From Bacteroidaceae bacterium (GTDB lineage: Bacteria; Bacteroidota; Bacteroidia; Bacteroidales; Bacteroidaceae): 64,000 nt of DNA. The stretch lies in contig JAGAQY010000032.1 of NCBI GenBank assembly GCA_017622495.1, forward strand, positions 1 to 64,000, read 5' to 3'. Shown piece after piece: positions 1 to 6,067 of the stretch; the first letter of the stretch is position 1, and every line of letters starts with the position of its first letter. Under the pieces are notes generated by a model. It searched no databases and had not been told where the DNA came from. It worked only from the letters and a program-made list of their open reading frames with translations. The position numbers and the translations under genes are program-made.

Positions 1-521
1 GGCAGGGGCACCTCGATCTCCTCTTCGCTCATCACGGCACGCTCTATGTCGCTGTCGGTGAGGTCGCGGCTCTTGCTCATGCGCTGCCGCTTGATGCGCT
101 GTGCCTCTATCTGCCGTTCGGTGCGCAGGCGCTCCTTGCGGCTCTCCTCGCGCACGCGGCGGTCGATGCTCTGGACGAGGGGCAGCAGCTCCGTCATGCG
201 TCCCTTGCCCGAAGCGGGCGAACCGTAGATGAGCGTCATCAGTGCCGTGCCATACTGGCGGTTGTCGTGCGCCACGCGGCAGTGTATGGTGGCTGTGCCC
301 AATAGTGTGAGCATGGCGAGGAGCTGCTGTGTGCGCAGGGCGCGGTCGGGGTAATGGGCCAGCACATCGGTGAGCAGCGGAGGCAGCGCCTCGAAGAAGC
401 TTTCGTCGAGTGGCAAGGGCAGGCAGTGGCCTGCATCGTCGGTGTAGGTACTCTGCTCTTCGAGCTGTTGGGGAATGTCGGCTGGGGAGCCGAGCAGGGC
501 GGTGAGTTCGTCGTTGGTCAT
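1..521 (-). CDS. DUF3987-like protein, 5' part only
   Basis: This is the first 173 codons of a minus-strand gene that runs off the left edge. It starts at ATG 519-521 with MTNDELTALL. After a leader of about 60 residues the reading includes a P-loop-like motif, IYGSPASGKGRM (near residues 98-109). A highly charged Arg/Glu-rich stretch follows (SIDRRVREESRKERLRTERQ). A glycine-rich nucleotide-binding loop followed by a charged helix is what I associate with the DUF3987 proteins of Bacteroides, which often sit beside small accessory genes and intergenic palindromes. The family is thought to be related to replication or primase-helicase functions, but no activity can be assigned here. Family assignment is from memory of the pattern and is moderate; the open frame is clear. 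Confidence 0.55.
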   Translation of the reverse strand, partial: MTNDELTALLGSPADIPQQLEEQSTYTDDAGHCLPLPLDESFFEALPPLLTDVLAHYPDRALRTQQLLAMLTLLGTATIHCRVAHDNRQYGTALMTLIYGSPASGKGRMTELLPLVQSIDRRVREESRKERLRTERQIEAQRIKRQRMSKSRDLTDSDIERAVMSEEEIEVPL

Positions 522-613
522 AATGTTTGAGTTTATAAGTTTTTTAGTTCTTTAGTTTGTAAGTTTTTTAGTTTCAATATCTTATCCCGTCGTGTACGGA
601 AAAACAGTTAAAG

Positions 614-698
614 AAAGTGCCAAATGGCACTTTCAGTGCCTTATCCGTCTGTGAATCATCGGATTGCAAAAGTGCCACGCCAAATGTTTTGGCACTTT
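614..698. repeat. Two related AAAGTGCC/GGCACTTT hairpins
   Basis: The 433-base gap 522-954 has no gene that I can see. It holds two versions of the same palindrome: AAAGTGCC(AAAT)GGCACTTT at 614-633, and AAAGTGCC...GGCACTTT at 669-698 with an inner CCAAA/TTTTGG pair. The flanks (about 527-585 and 805-875) are iterations of words such as AGTTTTTAAGTTTATAAG and their complements. Confidence 0.6.
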
Positions 699-718
699 CA
701 TAAATCCTCGGTTCTCGG

Positions 719-804
719 AAATCAGAGCCGTCCGATTTTTCCGCCGCAAGGCTCCGATAATTCTATCAAAAGGCTCTGATAAATCCATCGGACGGCTCTG
801 ATTT
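719..804. repeat. 18-bp perfect inverted repeat, 50-bp spacer
   Basis: AAATCAGAGCCGTCCGAT at 719-736 is repeated as its exact reverse complement at 787-804. The spacer carries two partial copies of the same word (GGCTCCGAT near 750 and GGCTCTGAT near 772). No open frame lies between the arms. Confidence 0.75.
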
Positions 805-907
805 TGAGTTTTTAAGTTTATAAGTTCATTAGTTTGTCAAACTCAAAAACTAAAGAACTCAAAAACTCAATTTCTATGCGAAGTAAGCCAATCTGCCGCG
901 CAACACC

Positions 908-945
908 AAAAAAATCACCGACGGGTGATATCTCGGTGATTTTTT
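908..945 (-). terminator. Bidirectional intrinsic terminator
   Basis: ATCACCGA/TCGGTGAT stem flanked by seven A on one side and six T on the other (908-921 with 933-945). It lies nine bases beyond the stop of the minus-strand gene at 955-1347 and most likely ends it. Confidence 0.8.
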
Positions 946-954
946 AACAATTGG

Positions 955-1347
955 CTATCGACACTCCAGCAACTCGTTGAGCATAGCCGCTATACGGTAC
1001 ATCCGTTCGTATGCCTGTAGGTTGATGCCATAGACGGTATCGTAGCGCCACTCCGCGAAGGGGCGCACATACATCGTGCGCGAGATGCCCTTCAGCGACT
1101 GGTAGCTGAGCGGCACGCGCCATTCCGCTGTAGGAAACACCTCCTCTATATAACAGCAGAAACCGCGGTAGTCTGTCCCATCAGGATAGATACCACGGTC
1201 TACCAATATGCGGAATATCGCCTGCCAGTGCACCTTGCGCGTGACGAGGTAACGCCCATCGGGCGTGCGGTATTGCAATAGCTTACTTAGGGCCTCCGCG
1301 ATGTCTGCAGCCCCCTCTCCTCTTGGAGAGGGATGGGGTGAGGCCAT
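955..1347 (-). CDS. Hypothetical protein; N-terminus made by a repeat
   Basis: An open frame of 130 codons that I do not recognise. From about residue 15 (ADIAEALSKLL) it looks like a genuine soluble domain, rich in Trp/Tyr/Arg (VHWQAIFRILVDRGIYPDGTDY ends one block, WRVPLSYQSLKGI another). The first 14 residues, MASPHPSPRGEGAA, are encoded by a REP-like hairpin (1313-1353); the SPRGEG peptide is a familiar by-product of such repeats. The real start may therefore have been lost or may lie in the small upstream frame at 1355-1447, whose coiled-coil sequence would suit an N-terminus of the same protein. It could be a functional truncated protein or the remains of a split gene. It has its own terminator. 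Confidence 0.5.
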   Translation of the reverse strand: MASPHPSPRGEGAADIAEALSKLLQYRTPDGRYLVTRKVHWQAIFRILVDRGIYPDGTDYRGFCCYIEEVFPTAEWRVPLSYQSLKGISRTMYVRPFAEWRYDTVYGINLQAYERMYRIAAMLNELLECR

Positions 1348-1353
1348 CCCTCT
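1313..1353. repeat. REP-like nested palindrome (SPRGEG type)
   Basis: CCCTCTCC(TCTT)GGAGAGGG at 1313-1332 overlaps a second palindrome, AGAGGGATGG...CCATCCCTCT at 1327-1353. The CTCTCC-hairpin-GGGGTGAGG pattern is a widespread bacterial extragenic palindrome type. Here it falls inside what was probably one coding sequence. Confidence 0.7.
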
Positions 1354-1354
1354 T

Positions 1355-1447
1355 TCATTTTTTTTCTAACTTCGCCAATCGGCTGTTAAGTTGTTCCACT
1401 TCACGTTCGAGCACGGTGATGCGTGCCAACAATTCTTTGTTGCCCAT
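1355..1447 (-). CDS. 30-residue coiled-coil ORF, likely 5' fragment
   Basis: ATG at 1445-1447 opens a 30-codon frame, MGNKELLARITVLEREVEQL followed by NSRLAKLEKK and TGA at 1355-1357. The heptad pattern of Leu/Ile/Val is a clean short coiled coil. It ends eight bases before the start of the 955-1347 frame and in a different phase. I read it as the original N-terminus of that gene, cut off by the REP-like hairpin. An independent micro-protein is possible. Confidence 0.4.
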   Translation of the reverse strand: MGNKELLARITVLEREVEQLNSRLAKLEKK

Positions 1448-1475
1448 AGTTCTATAATGATTAAAAATCGATTCT

Positions 1476-1507
1476 AAAAATCCCCACAGCCCTTAGAGCC
1501 GTGGGGA
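1476..1507 (-). terminator. Terminator of the RiPP operon
   Basis: On the minus strand CCCCACGGC pairs with GCTGTGGGG around a 7-base loop (1482-1506), followed by ATTTTT. It lies just beyond the stop of the last gene (1519) and closes the leftward operon. Confidence 0.85.
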
Positions 1508-1518
1508 AGCCGAAGTTA

Positions 1519-2010
1519 TTACTTCTTTTTACGTAAAAACAGTTTCTCAAACAGTGTAGGGTTCTCCAGCCTCACCCGTCCCAGCAAACCATATTTGTCG
1601 AGAAAGAGAGGATATATCTCCTCGTTGGGCCCGAAGCTGAGCTCCACGCTCTTCATCTTCATCATGTGGTCATACTTGGGGGTGGTGCTTGCGATGTAGC
1701 CCTTAAATTCGCATTGGATGTAGCGGTACAGGACAGGCATGCCCTCCTCCAGCTTCCACATGTCATGATCCTTGATGAAGGCCACGCCTGTGTAGTACCC
1801 ACCCGTAGAGTCACTGTACTCGCGCGTTACACGCGACTCCACCCACAGGTACTTGGGACAGCGGATGAAGCAGCTGGCCACAAGGAAGGCCACCGTCAGT
1901 CCGAAGATGATACCCAGCCCCCAGCGCACAGTCTTCGAAGGTATACGGCTCATCAGTTCCTGCACATCCTCGCTGTAGTCGTGCAGCTCCGGTAGTTCTC
2001 TTTTTTTCAT
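1519..2010 (-). CDS. Truncated HlyD-like adaptor of the RiPP exporter
   Basis: A 163-residue membrane-anchored protein, last gene of the RiPP operon. The start is ATG 2008-2010 (MKKRELPELHDYSEDVQELM); a longer reading would need TTG at 2037. The N-terminus matches the opening of Bacteroidetes HlyD/membrane-fusion proteins: a short cytoplasmic segment with SEDVQELMSRIP, then one membrane helix (about residues 30-52). Usual HlyD proteins have about 400 residues with a lipoyl domain and a long coiled-coil hairpin. Here the helix leads within some 25 residues into TGVAFIKDHDMWKLEEGMPV and EFKGYIAS, which resemble the membrane-proximal beta-barrel part, and the protein ends FEKLFLRKKK, like the normal C-terminus. 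The hairpin that would reach the outer membrane is missing. The role as partner of the C39 ABC exporter just upstream is inferred. Confidence 0.6.
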   Translation of the reverse strand: MKKRELPELHDYSEDVQELMSRIPSKTVRWGLGIIFGLTVAFLVASCFIRCPKYLWVESRVTREYSDSTGGYYTGVAFIKDHDMWKLEEGMPVLYRYIQCEFKGYIASTTPKYDHMMKMKSVELSFGPNEEIYPLFLDKYGLLGRVRLENPTLFEKLFLRKKK

Positions 2011-2041
2011 TGTAGTTTTGTATTTATGGTTCAACAATAGT

Positions 2042-4249
2042 TCAATTACCCAATTCCAGTTGGTTCTTCACCAGCGCATAGTACTCGCCGCGCCTCTCTA
2101 CCAGTTCGCGGTGCGTGCCCACTTCCACGATACGGCCTTTCTTCATCACCACTATCTGGTCGGCATTCATCACCGTACTCAGGCGGTGCGCCGCCACTAC
2201 CACTGTCTTGCCCTTGTAGAAGTCATACAGGTTGGTCATGATAAGGCGTTCGTTCGTGGCATCGAGAGCATTGGTGGCTTCATCGAAAAACAGGTATTCG
2301 GGATTCTTGTATATGGCACGCGCTATCAGTATACGTTGCCGCTGACCTTGGCTCACCCCGTTGCCCTCCATACCTATCTTGGTGTTGTACCCCATGGGCA
2401 TAGCCGAGATGAACTCATCGGCATTGGCCAGTATGGCTGCATCGTACATGCGCTCCACATCTATCTCGTCGGTGTCAAGTGCGATGTTTCGGGCTATTGT
2501 GTCAGAGAAGATGAAGCTCTCCTGCATCACCGACCCTGTGCGGCTGCGCCACAGGTGCGGGTTGATGGCATTGAGCGGCATACCGCCCACGCGTATGCTG
2601 CCGCTATTGGGAGTGTAGAATCCTTGCAGTAACTTTATCAGTGTTGACTTGCCGCAACCGCTCTCGCCCACCAGTGCCGTCACCTTCTGTTCGGGTATAT
2701 CAAGGTTGATGTCCTTTACGGCATAGTCGCGCTCGGCACCGCTGTAGCTGAATGTCAGGTTCTTGATTTCGATACTACGGTTCTTTGGCAGACGGCTCAT
2801 CTTCATATCAATATCGTGCTCCTCGTCCTCCTGTGCATGTATCTCGTTGAGGCGTTCAAGACTAATCTTTGCATCCTGCCACTTTTGCGCGAATCCTATG
2901 AAGTCGCGTATGGGTGCCGATACCTGTCCCAAGATGTAGGTAAGCGACATCATCATACCCAAGGTCATCTCACCGTTGACCACCGCGCGTGCAGCGATGT
3001 AGGTTGTCAGTATGTTGGTCGACTGGGTGAAGAATGCCGACCCCGTCTGCTGTATCTGTCCGATGGTGAGTCCGCGCACGCTGATCTTGAACAGCTTTAC
3101 CTGTATGCGCTCCCACTCCCATCGCTGCTGTTTCTCGCAGTTGTTGAGCTTGATGTCCTGCATACCCTGTATCATCTGTATCATCTTGCTCTGCTCGGTG
3201 GAAGCCTGATAGAAGCGCTTGATGTCGAGCTCCCTGCGGTAGCGCATGAAGTAGAGCACCCACAGCACGTAGAGCGTGTTGCCTACGGCGAATATCCCCA
3301 GTATGGTCAAGTTATAGTAGCCCAGCACAGCGGTGAAGACGAAGAAGTTGACGATGGAGAACACCATATTGAGCGAGTTGCCCATGAGCAGTGATTTGAT
3401 GCGTCCGTGGTCGCCTATGCGCTGCATGATGTCGCCCGTGCGTTTCGTGTCGAAGAAGTGGAGCGGCATGCTCATCAGCTTCATCAGGAAGTCCGAGATA
3501 AGGGCTATGTTGATGCGCGAACTCACATGCAGCATGATCCAGCTGCGTATATACCCCACCGAGAGCTGTACCACAAACAGTACCAATTGGGCAATGAGTA
3601 TGAGCGTAATGACATTCATGTCGCCCCCCTCGATGCCCCAATCCACCATAGCCTGTGTGAGGAACGGGAATATCAGTTGCAGCACACTGCCCACCAGCAG
3701 TCCCATCATCAGCTGCACAAACTGGCTCTTGTAAGGTTTCAGATAGCGGAGGAAGTAGCCCAGGCTATGCTTGCCGGTCACGATGTCGTCTTCGCGCTCG
3801 CCGAACTCCACACCTGGCTCCAGCATCAGAGCCGTACCGCAGTCGCATCCCTTCTCTTTCGTGCTTATCCAGCATTTGAGAAACTCCTTCTTGCTGAAGC
3901 AGAGCCTCTGTGTGGCTGGGTCGGAGATATAGATATCGTAATCCCCACTACGCCGTTTCTTGATTTTGTAACACACCACAAAGTGGTTCTGGTTCCAATG
4001 CAGTATGCAGGGGAACGTGCCGTCGCGCACAAGTTGCTCAAATGAGATCTTTACCCCCAGTGTATGGAAGCCGATATACTCGGCCGCATCGCTGATGCCC
4101 AGCATCGACACTCCTTCGCGCGATATGTAGCTGTGCTTGCGCAGCATCTCGGCCGAGTACATCTTGCCGTAGTGCTTGGCTATCATACGCAGACAGGTGG
4201 GGCCGCAGTCCACGGCCTCCTGCTGTTGATAGTGAGGGAACTTATCCAT
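2042..4249 (-). CDS. C39-peptidase ABC exporter (leader-cleaving)
   Basis: A peptidase-containing ABC transporter of 735 residues that should cut the precursor peptide after Gly-Gly and export it across the inner membrane. The N-terminal C39 domain shows the catalytic Cys in VDCGPTCLRMIAKHYG (C15), His in NHFVVCYKI (H89) and Asp in ISDPATQ (D110). A six-helix membrane domain spans roughly residues 155-440. The C-terminal ATPase has Walker A GESGCGKS, signature VSQGQRQR, Walker B YLFFDEA and switch AAHRLST. The start chosen is ATG 4247-4249 (MDKFPHYQQQE) rather than an upstream TTG. Length and domain order are normal for the bacteriocin-exporter type. It lies 12 bases after a glycosyltransferase gene and just before the short HlyD-like gene; no TolC gene is present in the window. 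Confidence 0.93.
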   Translation of the reverse strand: MDKFPHYQQQEAVDCGPTCLRMIAKHYGKMYSAEMLRKHSYISREGVSMLGISDAAEYIGFHTLGVKISFEQLVRDGTFPCILHWNQNHFVVCYKIKKRRSGDYDIYISDPATQRLCFSKKEFLKCWISTKEKGCDCGTALMLEPGVEFGEREDDIVTGKHSLGYFLRYLKPYKSQFVQLMMGLLVGSVLQLIFPFLTQAMVDWGIEGGDMNVITLILIAQLVLFVVQLSVGYIRSWIMLHVSSRINIALISDFLMKLMSMPLHFFDTKRTGDIMQRIGDHGRIKSLLMGNSLNMVFSIVNFFVFTAVLGYYNLTILGIFAVGNTLYVLWVLYFMRYRRELDIKRFYQASTEQSKMIQMIQGMQDIKLNNCEKQQRWEWERIQVKLFKISVRGLTIGQIQQTGSAFFTQSTNILTTYIAARAVVNGEMTLGMMMSLTYILGQVSAPIRDFIGFAQKWQDAKISLERLNEIHAQEDEEHDIDMKMSRLPKNRSIEIKNLTFSYSGAERDYAVKDINLDIPEQKVTALVGESGCGKSTLIKLLQGFYTPNSGSIRVGGMPLNAINPHLWRSRTGSVMQESFIFSDTIARNIALDTDEIDVERMYDAAILANADEFISAMPMGYNTKIGMEGNGVSQGQRQRILIARAIYKNPEYLFFDEATNALDATNERLIMTNLYDFYKGKTVVVAAHRLSTVMNADQIVVMKKGRIVEVGTHRELVERRGEYYALVKNQLELGN

Positions 4250-4261
4250 AAGCAATTGTGA

Positions 4262-5035
4262 TTAATCTAGGTGAAGACGCTGTTTGATTTCTTCGGTCGA
4301 ACTGTTTTCCGTTACGTGCAATTCATAAAACAGGCTACGCTTTTGCTGCTCTGAGTTATGCTTCCCATTCATGTTACGCGGATGCGACAGGTGATAAAGT
4401 ACTCCCTCAATTGTTTGTGTTCGATAGTCTAGATTGTTCCAACGTTCACAACGTTCCCAATCTTCTGGTCCCCATCCATAGAACAGTTCGTTTTCCATAC
4501 CGGCTTTCCGATACTTCTCAGTATTGACAATAAAAGCACCGCCACGCATGTTCGTCCCATAAATAAGACTCATCCGATGTTCGTATCGTGCCAGCATGTC
4601 AATATCTTTCTCTACGATATAACGCTCCCTTATCAACCGAGACAGATCCATAAATCGTCCATCATACGGGAAAGCGACTTCTACTTCGCCGCTACGCAGG
4701 ATTTCCATGGCAGCCACAACCTGTCCTGTAGGAAACACTACGTCAGCATCCCATACGGCAACATACGGAGTAGTTACACGCTCTACCATCTTATTTATGT
4801 AATAAGTGCGGTAATATACAGGGTCATAGTCCTCTATAAAGAGATACTCCACAGCTTTAGGTAGCAACCGCTGTACTATACCATTGTTATATTTGTCTGC
4901 TTCAAGCACTATAACATTAATGTCAAAGTGCTTGTAGAGGTATTCTACTACCGCCATCATATTCTCTAAACGTACCATCGAGTCTATGCGTATGGGAATC
5001 AGGACTGTCAAGTCTGTCAAATCAATCTTTTTCAT
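4262..5035 (-). CDS. Glycosyltransferase, GT-A fold, RiPP operon
   Basis: A 257-residue soluble glycosyltransferase of the GT2/galactosyltransferase kind. It opens with TVLIPIRIDSMVRLENM, carries a DxD metal/nucleotide-sugar motif in VAVWDADVVFP (near residue 95), and has the acceptor-side signature GGAFIVNTEKYRKAG...YGWGPEDWE (about residues 165-195), which resembles the GWGxED motif of beta-galactosyltransferases. There is no signal peptide or membrane helix, so it should act in the cytoplasm before export. It lies between the LanC-like gene (6-base gap) and the exporter gene (12-base gap), so glycosylation of the precursor peptide is the natural inference. Donor sugar and acceptor residue cannot be told. 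A role in surface glycan synthesis is less likely in this context. Confidence 0.75.
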   Translation of the reverse strand: MKKIDLTDLTVLIPIRIDSMVRLENMMAVVEYLYKHFDINVIVLEADKYNNGIVQRLLPKAVEYLFIEDYDPVYYRTYYINKMVERVTTPYVAVWDADVVFPTGQVVAAMEILRSGEVEVAFPYDGRFMDLSRLIRERYIVEKDIDMLARYEHRMSLIYGTNMRGGAFIVNTEKYRKAGMENELFYGWGPEDWERCERWNNLDYRTQTIEGVLYHLSHPRNMNGKHNSEQQKRSLFYELHVTENSSTEEIKQRLHLD

Positions 5036-5041
5036 CGTGTT

Positions 5042-6067
5042 CTATTTTTTTAGGTAGTCCATAAATAATATTGTACCGCAGAATCCTTGTAGCGAACGAT
5101 GTTTCTCAAAATACTCTTTCTCGCGGCTGGCTCTCTCCCAAGCTGAGGATTTCTCTATACGATGGAGCAACTCATGTTCATCACAAAATAGTTTCTCCTC
5201 AAGCAGTCGGTTGTAGGCTTGTATCAAGAGGTAAACAGCTATTACTCCATCCTGTGCAAAGATATTCTTGTCGTTCATCTCCTTGTACAATATATATTTT
5301 ATATCAATGGATCTACACAATGAGTCTGCAAACTCTTTCCACTCCGGCAGGTCCAATTCATCAGCAACCAAAGCGGCCACGTAAGCAAGCAACAGACGGT
5401 TCGCTTGTAGCATAGGACGTTGGGCAAATACGATGTAATGCATTTCACGCAAGATGAAGTTTATGCGCCTACGCTCTATCCCCATCCGATGCATTTGCAC
5501 CAGTGCCCATATATATTCACACAAAGGATATTGCATGGAAAACGGAAGTGGCTCTAAAAAGAAAGTCTCTGGACGGTTGATATAGATGTAGTTCATCAAT
5601 TCTATCATCAAGCGGCGCATTATCCAGCGTTCGTCTTCATCCTCCATGTCACGATAGCGTAGATTTACATATAGGAATATGTCAATCATCGGAACTGCCG
5701 CCTTATCTTTCATGTCCATATCCATTGCATTGCATATTGTGCGATAAATATGACAATCTATATTTTTTGCAACAACATTGATGTTTCCTGTAGAATATCC
5801 GTTACGGATCAAGTATGACAATGCCAATACAATGCCAGCCAACCCATTGGGTATGTCCAATGGAATTTGTGGTGTCAATCCTTGGTACAGTTCATCCAAC
5901 AGTTGATGCCCTTTTTGAGTATGCTCTGGAGATTTCAAGTTTCTGCCAGTTACATAATAATAGAGACACAGGCCAGCTTTTCCATTCAGCAGACCATAAT
6001 TTTCTACTTTTTTACCTTCATAGTTACTGTTTTCCAATAACCTTTCAATCAGTTCACGATGTTTCAT
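5042..6067 (-). CDS. LanC-like protein of the RiPP operon
   Basis: A 341-residue, mostly helical protein with the toroid-repeat look of the lanthionine synthetase C family: YGLLNGKAGLCLYYYV near the N-terminus, IPNGLAGIVLALSYL (about 75-90), and QGFCGTILFMDYLKK at the very end. In true LanC cyclases a zinc is held by two Cys and a His in WCYG and CHG motifs. Here the last motif reads FCG with no His, and no WCYG is visible, so the classical zinc site seems incomplete. No LanB dehydratase is encoded nearby. The protein may be a scaffold, a cyclase with altered chemistry, or a non-catalytic relative. Its start overlaps the stop of the outer-membrane gene upstream (ATGA, 6064-6067), which implies coupled translation. 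Confidence 0.7.
   Translation of the reverse strand: MKHRELIERLLENSNYEGKKVENYGLLNGKAGLCLYYYVTGRNLKSPEHTQKGHQLLDELYQGLTPQIPLDIPNGLAGIVLALSYLIRNGYSTGNINVVAKNIDCHIYRTICNAMDMDMKDKAAVPMIDIFLYVNLRYRDMEDEDERWIMRRLMIELMNYIYINRPETFFLEPLPFSMQYPLCEYIWALVQMHRMGIERRRINFILREMHYIVFAQRPMLQANRLLLAYVAALVADELDLPEWKEFADSLCRSIDIKYILYKEMNDKNIFAQDGVIAVYLLIQAYNRLLEEKLFCDEHELLHRIEKSSAWERASREKEYFEKHRSLQGFCGTILFMDYLKK

Noticed and set aside
2011-2037. Longer N-terminus of the HlyD-like protein from TTG 2037
   Set aside because: ATG 2008-2010 gives the family-like MKKRELPEL start; the upstream TTG is only 4 bases after the previous stop and is not needed.
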